Positions 41,560-51,495 of a stretch of DNA of 64,000 nucleotides are shown piece by piece (within the stretch, counting starts at the first letter, position 1; each line of letters begins with the position of its first letter). The position numbers were made by a program, and so were the translations under genes. This DNA comes from Halosimplex salinum (GTDB lineage Archaea; Halobacteriota; Halobacteria; Halobacteriales; Haloarculaceae). The DNA lies in the NCBI RefSeq assembly GCF_003730195.1, contig NZ_QWGG01000001.1, forward strand, positions 806,001-870,000, written 5' to 3'. Under the pieces are notes generated by a model, which searched no databases, was not told the DNA's origin, and worked only from the letters and a program-made list of their open reading frames with translations.

Positions 41560-43092
41560 ATGCCAGACACGTACATCGGCGCGATCGATCAGGGGACGGC
41601 CGGCACGCGCTTCATGGTGTTCGACCGCGAGGGGCGGGTCGTCGCCAACGCCTACGAGCGACACGAGCAGATCTACCCCGAACCCGGCTGGGTCGAGCAC
41701 GACCCCGTCGAGATCTGGGAAGCTGCCCAGCGCGCCGTGACCACCGCCCTCTCGCGGGCGACGCTCGACCCGACGCAACTGGCGGCGCTCGGGATCGCCA
41801 ACCAGCGCGAGACGACCGTCGTCTGGGACGAGGACACCGGAAAGCCGGTCCACAACGCGCTCGTCTGGCAGGACCGCCGCACGACGGACAGGGTCGACGA
41901 CCTCGAAGCCGACGCGACTGTCGAGCGGATCCGCGAGACGACCGGCCTCGAACCCGACGCCTACTTCTCCGCCACCAAGACCGAGTGGATCCTCGACCAC
42001 GCGGACCCGATAGAGACGAACCGAGCGCGTTCCGAGGATCTGCGAGACCGCGCCGAAGCCGGGGAGCTCCTGACGGGGACGATCGACTCCTGGTTGATCT
42101 ACAACCTCACCGGCGAGCACGTCACGGACGTGACCAACGCCTCCCGGACCATGCTCTACGACGTCCACGCGGGCGAGTGGGACGACGCGCTCCTCGAGGA
42201 GTTCGGGGTTCCCGAGTCGATGCTGCCGGAGGTCCGTCCCTCCTCGGACGAGGCGACCTACGGCTCCACCGACCCAGATGGATTTCTCGGCGCGGAAGTC
42301 CCCGTCGCCGGCGCGCTCGGAGACCAGCAGGCCGCGCTGTTCGGCCAGACCTGCTTCGACGAGGGCGACGCCAAGAACACCTATGGGACGGGGTCGTTCC
42401 TCCTGATGAACACCGGCGAGGAGGCGGTCTCCTCCGAACACGGCCTCCTGACGACCATCGGCTTCCAGCGCTCCGGCGAGCCAGTCCAGTACGCCCTCGA
42501 AGGGTCGATATTCGCCACCGGCGCGGCCATCGAGTGGCTCGAAGACGTCGACCTCGTCGACGATCCGCGCGAGACCGCACGCCTCGCCCGCTCGGTCGAC
42601 TCGACGGACGGCGTCTACGTCGTCCCGGCGTTCACCGGCCTCGGGGCGCCCCACTGGGACGGCCGAGCGCGGGGGACTATCGTCGGGATGACTCTGGGGA
42701 CCGGCCGGGCGCACATCGTCAGGGCCACGCTGGAATCGATCGCCTACCAGACTCGCGACGTGGTGGCGGCGATGGAAGCCGACGCCGACGTCGAGATGGG
42801 GCGGCTCCGGGTCGACGGCGGCGCGGTGAAAAACGACTTCCTCTGTCAGCTACAGACCGACGTCCTTCAGACCGGGATCGTTCGGCCCAGAGTCGACGAG
42901 ACGACCGCGCTCGGGGCGGCGTACGCGGCCGGCCTCGCGGTCGGCTACTGGGACTCGCTCGAGGAACTCCGCTCGAACTGGCAGGTCGACCGCGAGTTCG
43001 ACCCCGAGATGGACCCCGAGACCGCGAACGCGCGATACGACCGCTGGAGCGACGCCGTCGAGCGGTCGCTGGACTGGGCACGGACGGAGTGA
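41560..43092 (+). CDS. glpK: Glycerol kinase (second copy)
   Basis: The 510-residue paralogue of the kinase at 37572-39104 has the same length, collinear throughout, with long stretches of near-identical DNA. The glycerol- and catalytic-site motifs are retained (NQRETT, LVWQDRRT, GDQQAALFGQ, TGLGAPHWD). The phosphate loop reads DQGTAGTRF, with Ala replacing the second Thr of the usual GTT, which may alter ATP handling. It ends with a 27-base tandem duplication covering the last codons and stop. It has its own promoter and is probably differently regulated. Confidence 0.94.
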   Translation: MPDTYIGAIDQGTAGTRFMVFDREGRVVANAYERHEQIYPEPGWVEHDPVEIWEAAQRAVTTALSRATLDPTQLAALGIANQRETTVVWDEDTGKPVHNALVWQDRRTTDRVDDLEADATVERIRETTGLEPDAYFSATKTEWILDHADPIETNRARSEDLRDRAEAGELLTGTIDSWLIYNLTGEHVTDVTNASRTMLYDVHAGEWDDALLEEFGVPESMLPEVRPSSDEATYGSTDPDGFLGAEVPVAGALGDQQAALFGQTCFDEGDAKNTYGTGSFLLMNTGEEAVSSEHGLLTTIGFQRSGEPVQYALEGSIFATGAAIEWLEDVDLVDDPRETARLARSVDSTDGVYVVPAFTGLGAPHWDGRARGTIVGMTLGTGRAHIVRATLESIAYQTRDVVAAMEADADVEMGRLRVDGGAVKNDFLCQLQTDVLQTGIVRPRVDETTALGAAYAAGLAVGYWDSLEELRSNWQVDREFDPEMDPETANARYDRWSDAVERSLDWARTE

Positions 43093-43122
43093 GAACCGAG
43101 GTCGGCGCGGACGGAGTGAGAA
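43081..43122. repeat. Direct repeat at the end of the second glpK
   Basis: CGGACGGAGTGAGAA occurs at 43081-43095 and 43108-43122, 27 bases apart. The first copy holds the stop codon, and the second repeats the last codons and stop in the same phase. Confidence 0.7.
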
Positions 43123-43151
43123 GCGGTACAAACGTGGACGGCCGTCGACTA

Positions 43152-44129
43152 CTATCGTCGCACGCGCGAACGATCGCCCGTGCCGCCCGTGAGCGCGCTC
43201 GCGAGCGCGCCTTTCACGACGACGTCGTCGCCGAGCGTCGTCAGCTGCACGTCGGGGACGTTCGAGAAGACGATGTCGTCGAGCCGTTCGCGAAGGGGGT
43301 CGAGTATCCAGTCGGGGTTGTTGAGCGTGACGGCGCCGCCGACGTAGATGACCAGCGGCGCGAAGCTGTGGACCATGTTGGCGACGGCGATGGCGTTCCA
43401 CTCGTTGACCTGATCGATGACGTACTCGGCGAACTCGTCGCCCTCGTTGGCGTGGGCGAAGACGTCGGCGGAGTCGAAATCGGCGCTGTCCAGCGGCATC
43501 GACGTGTCGACGGGGTCCTCGTCGTGGAGCCGGCGAGCGTAGCGGAAGATGTTGTTGCCCGAGCAGTACGCCTCCCAGTGGCCGTCGATGCCGCACCCGC
43601 AGGTCATGAAGCCGTTGGGGTCGACGGTCGTGTGGCCCACTTCACCGGCGTTACCGTCCCACCCGGTGATGACGTTGCCGTCGACGCAGACGCCGGCGCC
43701 GATGCCGCTCGAGATAGTCAGGTAGGCCATGTCGTCGGGGTTGCGGTCGGAGTAGAAGCGCTCGCCGATCACACCCGCGGCCGTGTCGTTGTGGAGGTAG
43801 ACGCTGTCGCTGTCGACGAGTTCGCCGATAGGACCGGTCAGCGGGATCAGGTCGATCGTGTCGGGGAGGTTCGCCGGGTTGTCGATCAGCCCTTCCGCGA
43901 GGTCGAACGGACCGATCGAGCCGATGCCGACGGCGGCGATGGCGGTCGGGTCGACGCCCGCCTCCTCGCAGGCGTCCCGAAGCGTGTCCAGGACCGCCTC
44001 GGTGACGGCGATGCCGTTCGGCCCCTGGGGCGTCGCCGCCCGCTTTGAGGCCATGACGTGCCCCGACTCGTCCCCGACGACGGCGCGTATGTTCGTCGCG
44101 CCGAGGTCGACACCAGCGTACGTGGCCAT
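43152..44129 (-). CDS. ROK-family sugar kinase (glucokinase type)
   Basis: The 325-residue kinase begins TYAGVDLGATNIRAVV (phosphate loop). The sugar-binding HNDTAAGVIGE lies near residue 110, followed by AYLTISSGIGAGVCVDG and the ROK zinc-binding segment GHTTVDPNGFMTCGCGIDGHWEAYCSG near residues 160-190. Glucose is the likeliest substrate, but ROK kinases also take fructose or N-acetyl sugars. The TATA box at 44155-44162 is about 30 bases upstream, implying a leaderless mRNA. It is monocistronic, divergent from pyk's direction only in position. Confidence 0.88.
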   Translation of the reverse strand: MATYAGVDLGATNIRAVVGDESGHVMASKRAATPQGPNGIAVTEAVLDTLRDACEEAGVDPTAIAAVGIGSIGPFDLAEGLIDNPANLPDTIDLIPLTGPIGELVDSDSVYLHNDTAAGVIGERFYSDRNPDDMAYLTISSGIGAGVCVDGNVITGWDGNAGEVGHTTVDPNGFMTCGCGIDGHWEAYCSGNNIFRYARRLHDEDPVDTSMPLDSADFDSADVFAHANEGDEFAEYVIDQVNEWNAIAVANMVHSFAPLVIYVGGAVTLNNPDWILDPLRERLDDIVFSNVPDVQLTTLGDDVVVKGALASALTGGTGDRSRVRR

Positions 44130-44154
44130 GGTGATAGATGGGTGGACCCTCCGC

Positions 44155-44162
44155 TACTTAAC
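44155..44162 (-). promoter_or_regulatory. TATA box of the ROK kinase gene
   Basis: GTTAAGTA on the minus strand is centred about 30 bases before ATG 44129. Confidence 0.5.
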
Positions 44163-44216
44163 TGCACATATTCACCCGCCACCGAGTAGTAAATCGGTCG
44201 CCCTGGCGGCGACCAG

Positions 44217-45992
44217 TTAGAGGTCGCTCCGCTCGGCGGCCCGCTCGCGAGCCCGGCTCTGGATCGCCTCGTCGTAGACGATGCCGCGCTCGGCGTCGAG
44301 CGTCACGACGGTCCCGGACGCGACGTCACGCGAGAGCGACGCGTTGGATACCATCGGCAGGTCGAGTTCGCGGGCGACGATGGCCGCGTAGCTCGTCATG
44401 CCGCCGTGTCGGTCGACGATCCCGCCGAGTTTCTCGACGCCCCCCTCGAACTCGCCCTCGAAGTTCTCGGGAACGGCGAGGACCGCGCCCTCGGGCACCT
44501 CGGAGAGGTCGCCGTCGTCCGTCCAGTGGAGTTCGCCGGAGACCAGTCCCTCGACGACCGACCGGCCGGACGCTATCGTCTCGGAGGCGACGTGGACCTT
44601 GAGCATGTTCGCCGTGTTGACGCCCTCGAGTTCGGTCATCATCCCCGAGAGGACGACGACCGTGTCGCCGCTGTCGGCGGCGCCCGTGTCGAGCGCCGAC
44701 TGGACGGCGTTGTTGATGACCGCGTCGGCGCCGTCGGCCGTGTACGGCGAACTTTTCGGGATGATCCCCCAGGAGAGCGCGAGGCGGCGACGCACCTCGT
44801 CGCCCGGCACGGAGGCGACGATGGGGATCGACGGGCGGAACTTCGCGGCCTTGAGCGCGGTGTACCCGGACTCGCTGGCCGCGACGATGGCGCTCGCGTC
44901 GATGTCGCGCGCGAGGAAGCGCGCCGACCGGGCGAGCGCGTCGGTACGCGTCTCGTCGGCCGCCGGCACCCGCTGCTCGCGGTTCTCGGCGTACTCGGGC
45001 GACTCCTCGACGTCCTTGACGATCCGGTTCATCGTGTCGACGACTCTGACGGGGTGGTCGCCGATGGCCGTCTCCCCCGAGAGCATCACCGCGTCCGTGC
45101 CGTCGAGGACGGCGTTGGCCACGTCTGAGGCCTCCGCGCGGGTCGGGCGGCGTGCGGTGACCATCGAGTCGAGCATCTCCGTCGCCGTGATGACCGGGAC
45201 GCCCTCCTCGTGACACCGCCGGATGATCCGCTTCTGGATCATCGGGACGTCTTCGAGGGGGCACTCCACGCCGAGGTCGCCCCGGGCGACCATCACGCCG
45301 TAGGACGCGTCGATGATTCCCGGCAGGCTCTCGACGGCGACCTCGCGTTCGATCTTCGCGATGATCGGGATGTCGGCGCCGAGTTCGTCCAGCGCGTCCC
45401 TGATCTCGTAGATGTCCTCGCCGTTGCGGATGAAACTCGCCGCGACGAAGTCGACCTCCTTGTCGGCGGCCACTCGCAACTCCTCGCGGTCCTGCTCGGT
45501 GATGACCGGGAGGTCTAGGTCGACACCGGGGACGTTGACGCCCTTGCGCGCGCCGAGGGCGCCGCCGTTCTCGACGGTTGCAGTGACGACGCCGTCCTCG
45601 ACGGACTCGACCGTCGTCTCGATGCGCCCGTCGTCCAGCAGCACCGTATCGCCCGGCGACACCGCCGAGATGTCGTACGAGACGCCGATCTCCTCGGGCG
45701 TCGCCTCGTCCCCCTCGGCGAACGTGACCGTCGACCCGGCCTCGAGCGTGATCTCCTCGGGGATCGGCGCGGTTCGGACCTCGGGACCCGGCAGGTCGAG
45801 CATCGCCGCGACCGGCCGGTCTATCCGCCTGTCGACCGTTCGGATGTTGTCGACGATCTCCCTGCGGTGTTCGGGCGTGCCGTGACTCGCGTTCATCCGC
45901 GCGACCGACATCCCCGCCCGCGCGAGGCTCTCGATCATCTCCTCGGACTGGCTGGCCGGTCCGAGCGTGCAAACGATCTTCGCGCTACGCAT
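44217..45992 (-). CDS. pyk: Pyruvate kinase with C-terminal PEP-utiliser-like domain
   Basis: The 591-residue enzyme makes ATP and pyruvate from PEP and ADP. The core begins SAKIVCTLGPASQSEEMI and contains MVARGDLGVECPLEDVPMIQKRI and TATEMLDSM. The last 110 residues form an extra swivelling domain like that of PEP-utilising enzymes (GGIVDRHGGMTSYAAIVARELDLPMV). The usual catalytic His of TSH is Tyr here, so the domain is structural. The start at 45992 gives the normal N-terminus. A promoter with a 16-base palindrome lies upstream. Confidence 0.95.
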   Translation of the reverse strand: MRSAKIVCTLGPASQSEEMIESLARAGMSVARMNASHGTPEHRREIVDNIRTVDRRIDRPVAAMLDLPGPEVRTAPIPEEITLEAGSTVTFAEGDEATPEEIGVSYDISAVSPGDTVLLDDGRIETTVESVEDGVVTATVENGGALGARKGVNVPGVDLDLPVITEQDREELRVAADKEVDFVAASFIRNGEDIYEIRDALDELGADIPIIAKIEREVAVESLPGIIDASYGVMVARGDLGVECPLEDVPMIQKRIIRRCHEEGVPVITATEMLDSMVTARRPTRAEASDVANAVLDGTDAVMLSGETAIGDHPVRVVDTMNRIVKDVEESPEYAENREQRVPAADETRTDALARSARFLARDIDASAIVAASESGYTALKAAKFRPSIPIVASVPGDEVRRRLALSWGIIPKSSPYTADGADAVINNAVQSALDTGAADSGDTVVVLSGMMTELEGVNTANMLKVHVASETIASGRSVVEGLVSGELHWTDDGDLSEVPEGAVLAVPENFEGEFEGGVEKLGGIVDRHGGMTSYAAIVARELDLPMVSNASLSRDVASGTVVTLDAERGIVYDEAIQSRARERAAERSDL

Positions 45993-46024
45993 GGCGGCGA
46001 GATACCCCCGTTGTGATGCGTGTT

Positions 46025-46063
46025 CCGTTCATGTGAACGGCTTCCCCCGGCAGGGATAAAGGG
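46025..46063 (-). promoter_or_regulatory. pyk promoter with palindromic operator
   Basis: The minus-strand TATA box CCCTTTATCCC is at 46053-46063. The palindrome CCGTTCATGTGAACGG (46025-46040, arms of seven) falls about 26 bases downstream of the TATA box, at the expected transcription start, so a bound protein would block initiation. The leader would be about 40 bases. Confidence 0.5.
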
Positions 46064-46285
46064 TTTGTCTACCGTTCTTTACGGCTGGTGGGTGTTCGTG
46101 GCCGCTCCGGGGGCGTGTGGCTGCCCGTCGAGAGGAAACGGCGGTGAAAACTTCCGTCCCGTCAGTTCGCTCCTGGTCCGTGCGCTCGGCGCTCACCCGG
46201 TCGGCGCCATACCGGTCGCGACGGCCTCGAAACCGCGTGGCCGGAACCGCAACGCTCTGGTTACTGGACGGGGATCCCCGAGAGG

Positions 46286-46549
46286 ATGCCCTCCACGAGA
46301 CCGTTCGTCGACCCGACAACCGGGGAACTGGACACCGGACAGATACTCTCGGAAGCGGTCCCGCTCGCCAAACTCGTCGTGCTGTTCGTCGGGATCGCGC
46401 TCGTCCCGTTCGGACTCGTGTTCCTGGCGCTCGGCAACTCGGCGGTCGGCGCGATACTGGCGCTGCTCGGACAGTTCGTCCTCGCTGTCGGGGCCGGTGT
46501 CGTCCTCCTGTACGTCGTCGCCCGCGGGATCCAGCTGTCCGAGCAGTGA
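46286..46549 (+). CDS. Small two-segment membrane protein
   Basis: The 87-residue protein has a polar N-terminus (about 25 residues), then two hydrophobic segments at about 28-50 and 55-78 rich in Leu/Val/Gly, and a short polar tail. There is no recognised family. ATG 46286 is the only start before the membrane part. It is monocistronic between pyk and the zinc-ribbon/gdh pair. The sequence from 45993 to 46285 before it holds only the pyk promoter. Confidence 0.65.
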   Translation: MPSTRPFVDPTTGELDTGQILSEAVPLAKLVVLFVGIALVPFGLVFLALGNSAVGAILALLGQFVLAVGAGVVLLYVVARGIQLSEQ

Positions 46550-46736
46550 CCGCTAATGGGCCATCCGGTGTCGGACGATCCCGCCACACAGTCGTTGCTG
46601 GTGGCTATCGAAGCGCTCTCGAGAGCGCGCCGCACGTCACGCCGGAAGCGACCGATCGTAGATCGAATGCGGTCACACGTGCTCGAAACGGACTGAGTGC
46701 GGCCAGTATTAATATGCACTTATATTCCTATAACGG

Positions 46737-46744
46737 TTAATACT
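46737..46744 (+). promoter_or_regulatory. TATA box of the zinc-ribbon/gdh unit
   Basis: TTAATACT is centred about 30 bases before ATG 46770, with further AT-rich sequence from 46706. It probably drives both the small protein and gdh. Confidence 0.5.
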
Positions 46745-46769
46745 TACTCGCGGAGGCCGAAACCGAGCT

Positions 46770-46925
46770 ATGCCTCACGGCCAGGACGTCGAACACGATA
46801 ACGATCCGACCGAGTCGTCCAAGTACGAGTGCCTGCAGTGCGGGGACATCGTCGAATCCGAGTCCCACCCCGGGAGCTGTGACTGTGGCGGCCAGTTCCA
46901 GAACCGGGCGAAATCGCTCGAATAG
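46770..46925 (+). CDS. Rubrerythrin-like zinc-ribbon small protein
   Basis: The 51-residue acidic protein has cysteines in YECLQCGDI (near residue 20) and SCDCGGQF (near residue 38), forming one zinc ribbon of the haloarchaeal rubrerythrin-like (DUF7129) type. It lies 21 bases upstream of glutamate dehydrogenase on the same strand with a shared TATA box, so the two are probably co-transcribed. The relative at 732-875 stands alone. Confidence 0.75.
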   Translation: MPHGQDVEHDNDPTESSKYECLQCGDIVESESHPGSCDCGGQFQNRAKSLE

Positions 46926-46946
46926 ACCTCCGAGGAGCACCCTATT

Positions 46947-48242
<1,296 letters not shown>

Positions 48243-48294
48243 CGGCCGGACGATTTCGACTACCGCTCCGCGAAAGAGACAGTAACCGGTCGAG

Positions 48295-49251
48295 TTACCG
48301 CGAGATCCCGCTCTGTTCGCCCTGCTCGACGACGCGCTCGACCTCTTCGGGGGTGACGAGGGCGATGTCGCCCGGGATCGTTCGCTTCAGCGACGCGGTC
48401 GCGGCCCCGTACTCGAGCGCGTCGGGGACGGCCGCGCCGTCGAGCCACGAGGCGAGGAATCCGCCGACGAAGGCGTCGCCGGTGCCGACGGTGTCGTACT
48501 CGTCGGCCTCGAAGACGCCCTGTTCGAACACCTCTCCCTCGTGGAGCGCGAGCGACCCGTCGCCGCCGCGGGTGACGAGCGTCAGCTCGAAGTCGAACTC
48601 CGCGGCGAGTTCGCGGGCGATGGCCTCGGCGTCGCCCTCGCGGTCGAGGACGTTCCGGGCGTCGCGCACGGCGACGACGAGCACGTCGACCTCGGGGAAG
48701 AGCTCCTCGAGCGTCTCGCGTGCGTCCGCGGGCGGCCAGAGCTTCGAGCGGTAGTTCACGTCGAACACGGTCGTCGTGTCGTGCTCGCCGGCCAGCGTGA
48801 GCAGGTCCTCGGTCGTCTCCAGCAGCGTCTCCGAGAGCGCAGGCGTGATGCCCGTGATGTGGAAGGCGTCGGCGTCGGCGAACCGGTCGGTGGGGAGTTC
48901 GTCGGTGCTGGCGGTGGTGACCGCCGAGTCGGCGCGGTCGTAGATGACGTTCGTCCCGCGGGGCTTGCCGGCCATCTCGACGTAGTAGGTCCCCATCCGC
49001 GCGTCGTCGTCCCAGACGATGTCGGAGTCGACGCCGTGGTTGCCGAGCGCGCTCGTGACGCGACGACCCAGCGGCGAGTCGGGGAGTTTCGAGACCCAGG
49101 CGGCGTCGAGGCCGAGGCGCTGGGCGGCGACTGCGACGTTGCTCTCCGCGCCCGCGACGTGGACGTCAAGTTCGTCGATCGCTTCCAGGCGCTGCTGTCC
49201 CGGGGGAGAGAGCCTGAGCATCGACTCACCGAACGTAACGAGATCTGTCAT
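48295..49251 (-). CDS. kdgK: 2-keto-3-deoxygluconate kinase (PfkB family)
   Basis: The 318-residue ribokinase-fold enzyme begins [20 protein letters not shown], the usual KDG kinase N-terminus. It has [15 protein letters not shown] near residue 33 and the catalytic [13 protein letters not shown] near residue 250. It phosphorylates 2-keto-3-deoxygluconate to KDPG in the semiphosphorylative Entner-Doudoroff route, downstream of gluconate dehydratase. The TATA box is at leaderless distance. It is convergent with gdhB. Confidence 0.9.
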   Translation of the reverse strand: MTDLVTFGESMLRLSPPGQQRLEAIDELDVHVAGAESNVAVAAQRLGLDAAWVSKLPDSPLGRRVTSALGNHGVDSDIVWDDDARMGTYYVEMAGKPRGTNVIYDRADSAVTTASTDELPTDRFADADAFHITGITPALSETLLETTEDLLTLAGEHDTTTVFDVNYRSKLWPPADARETLEELFPEVDVLVVAVRDARNVLDREGDAEAIARELAAEFDFELTLVTRGGDGSLALHEGEVFEQGVFEADEYDTVGTGDAFVGGFLASWLDGAAVPDALEYGAATASLKRTIPGDIALVTPEEVERVVEQGEQSGISR

Positions 49252-49273
49252 ACGTCTGGCTGCGATGGGGCCG

Positions 49274-49283
49274 GGCTTAAATC
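49274..49283 (-). promoter_or_regulatory. TATA box of kdgK
   Basis: GATTTAAGCC on the minus strand is centred about 27 bases before ATG 49251. Confidence 0.5.
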
Positions 49284-49437
49284 TGGAGGGATCCGTTCCA
49301 CCACACGTGCGCGTGCGTTCGATCCTTTACTCTCGCCCCTATAGCGTACGAAATCGACCGGTTACGTCCCAGAAACGGGCGAGAACAGCTGGAGTACGTG
49401 CCGGAAACTCGTCGGTGAGGCCCACCGTACTCCAAAA

Positions 49438-49447
49438 CTATATATGA
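49438..49447 (+). promoter_or_regulatory. TATA box before the transducer leader ORF
   Basis: ACTATATATG is centred about 27 bases before ATG 49469, but 140 bases before the transducer ATG 49582. This places the transcript start at the small upstream ORF. Confidence 0.55.
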
Positions 49448-49468
49448 TATGATCGGACATGGCATCCT

Positions 49469-49585
49469 ATGGGCAACTGGGGCACAGCCGATTCATCGAG
49501 TCAGGATTCCGGGAGCGTTTCCCGGGGTGGAGCTGACTCGTTCGCTGGTACCGACCGACGAGTAACCGTGGGAGACGACACATGA
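49469..49585 (+). CDS. Candidate 38-residue leader ORF coupled to the transducer
   Basis: ATG 49469 opens a 38-codon frame (MGNWGTADSSSQDSGS...) whose TGA at 49583-49585 overlaps the transducer's ATG as ATGA. A strong TATA box sits at leaderless distance before it, so ribosomes loading on the mRNA 5' end would translate this ORF first. The peptide is Ser/Gly/Asp-rich and resembles no known family. It could be a regulatory leader or only a coupling device. Confidence 0.45.
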   Translation: MGNWGTADSSSQDSGSVSRGGADSFAGTDRRVTVGDDT

Positions 49586-51495
49586 GTGGTGACGACAGCG
49601 GAAGTAGCGGTGGGACAGGCATCGGCATCGTTCGGACTATCGTTCCGGACTTCGTCAGGAAGCGCTTCGCACTGAAGTTCCTCATCGTCTTGCTGGTGAT
49701 GGGGCTGGGCATCGCGGCCGTCGGGTACGTCGGGACCCAGCAGTTCAGTGATCACACGCGCAACCAGACCGAAGGCGAGTATCGCGGACTCGCGGCGCAG
49801 GAGTCGAACCTCGTCAGCCAGTGGGTGGAGACGAACCGCCTCTCGACCCGACTGGCGTCGAGCGAACCCGCCTACACGGGGGACGACGGCCAGAAGATGG
49901 CGAACACGTTGCGCAACCGCATGAGCGAGGAGATGCCGAGCGACGTGAACGCGATGCACCTCGTCGATCAGTCCTCCGGGGACTGGGAACACGTCGCCAG
50001 CACGAACGTCCCGCCGGGGACGCCCGTGGAAAGTGGTAACCGCGACTGGATCGTCGACGAGACGTTCGCTGGCACGGCCGACGTCCAGATATCCAGCGTG
50101 TACCGAACGTCGGCCGGGATCCCGGTCGTCGGCTTCGCGAGTCGGGTCAACGGGACCGAATCCCGATATCTGGTCGTCGAGGTGACGACGAACGACATCG
50201 GGGGTCAGCTTCAGGGTGCTGACCGCGCCGAGGACGGGTTCACGACGGTCGTCAACGAGAGCGGCACCATCCTCATCGACGAGCGGGCGGAAACCGCCGA
50301 GATGAGTGGGGGCGACGCGACGCTCGAAAACTACGGTGACGACGAAATCGTCGATCGAGCGATCAATCTCGAGATCTCGAGTGACGTCGTCTCGGACCGG
50401 ACGAATCAGAACGTGATGGACGAAGAGTACGCCGTCGGGTTCGCACCCGTGCTCGTCTCGGGAGGTAACGACTGGGCCGTGCTCGTTCACGCACCGACGA
50501 GCGTCCTCTTCGAAGACGTCGAGTCGGTCACGCAGTCCGGGATGATCGCGACCGGTATGGCCGTCCTGCTGATGCTCCTCATCGGCGCCGTGCTCGGGTA
50601 CAACACCTCTTCCTCGATGAACCGCCTGAAAGGCAAGGCACAGGAGATGGAGGAGGGGAACCTCGACGTCGACATCCAGTCGGGCCGCATCGACAGCATC
50701 GGCCAGCTCTACGCCGGCTTCGGTTCGATGCGCGACTCGCTCAAAGAACAGATCGACGAGGCAGAGCGCGCCCGGAAGGAAGCGGAGGTCTCCAGGGCCG
50801 AGGCCATGGAGATGAGCAACTACCTCCAGGAGAAGGCCGAGGAGTACTCCGAGACGATGCAGGCCTGCGCTCGGGGTGACCTCACCCAGCGGATGGAGCC
50901 CGAGGGCGAGAACGAGGCGATGGACCAGATCGCACAGAACTTCAACGAGATGCTGACCGAACTCGAGATGACGACCGGTCAGCTCAAGACCTTCGCCGTC
51001 GAGGTCGAGGAGAGCGGGCGCTCGGTGCAGCAGAGCGCCGAGACGGTTCGTGACGCGAGCGAACAGGTCGCGGACTCCATCCAGATGATCTCCGACGACG
51101 CCTACGACCAGAAGGAACGACTCCAGAACATCTCCGAGGAGATGGACGGCGTCGCAGGTCAGCTCGAGGACTTCGCCGACGACAACCCCGACGTCGACTT
51201 CGGCGACTCGCTCGACAGCATCCGCGAAGTCGCGAGCATGATCGAAGAGGCCGCGGACCTCGCCGAGGACACGATGTCCGAGAGCGAGAACGTCGCGGGC
51301 GCGGCCGAGGAACAGGCCGCAGAGCTGAACGAAGTCTCCTCGCGCGCCGAGGAGCTCACCCGCTACGCCCAGTACCTGGGCGACGGGCTGGGCAACTTCG
51401 AGACCGAAGAGGAACACGAGTTCGTCTTCCAGACCGGCGCAGGCTCGCCCGGTCCCGACGACGCCGACGACACGAACGAACCCGCCGAGGAGTAA
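49582..51495 (+). CDS. Methyl-accepting-type transducer lacking the signalling tip
   Basis: The 637-residue membrane receptor has TM1 at about residues 31-50, a large extracellular dCache-like sensor (about 55-315), TM2 at about 318-338, and two HAMP segments (about 340-390 and 425-465). A coiled coil follows. The N-terminal helix of the methyl-accepting domain is recognisable (SAETVRDASEQVADSIQMISDDAYDQ) and so is the C-terminal helix (DTMSESENVAGAAEEQAAEL). The hairpin tip that binds CheA/CheW, normally about 190 residues, is replaced by a short FADDNPDVDFGDS linker. The frame is intact, so the loss is clean. It may signal by other means. Confidence 0.82.
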   Translation: MSGDDSGSSGGTGIGIVRTIVPDFVRKRFALKFLIVLLVMGLGIAAVGYVGTQQFSDHTRNQTEGEYRGLAAQESNLVSQWVETNRLSTRLASSEPAYTGDDGQKMANTLRNRMSEEMPSDVNAMHLVDQSSGDWEHVASTNVPPGTPVESGNRDWIVDETFAGTADVQISSVYRTSAGIPVVGFASRVNGTESRYLVVEVTTNDIGGQLQGADRAEDGFTTVVNESGTILIDERAETAEMSGGDATLENYGDDEIVDRAINLEISSDVVSDRTNQNVMDEEYAVGFAPVLVSGGNDWAVLVHAPTSVLFEDVESVTQSGMIATGMAVLLMLLIGAVLGYNTSSSMNRLKGKAQEMEEGNLDVDIQSGRIDSIGQLYAGFGSMRDSLKEQIDEAERARKEAEVSRAEAMEMSNYLQEKAEEYSETMQACARGDLTQRMEPEGENEAMDQIAQNFNEMLTELEMTTGQLKTFAVEVEESGRSVQQSAETVRDASEQVADSIQMISDDAYDQKERLQNISEEMDGVAGQLEDFADDNPDVDFGDSLDSIREVASMIEEAADLAEDTMSESENVAGAAEEQAAELNEVSSRAEELTRYAQYLGDGLGNFETEEEHEFVFQTGAGSPGPDDADDTNEPAEE

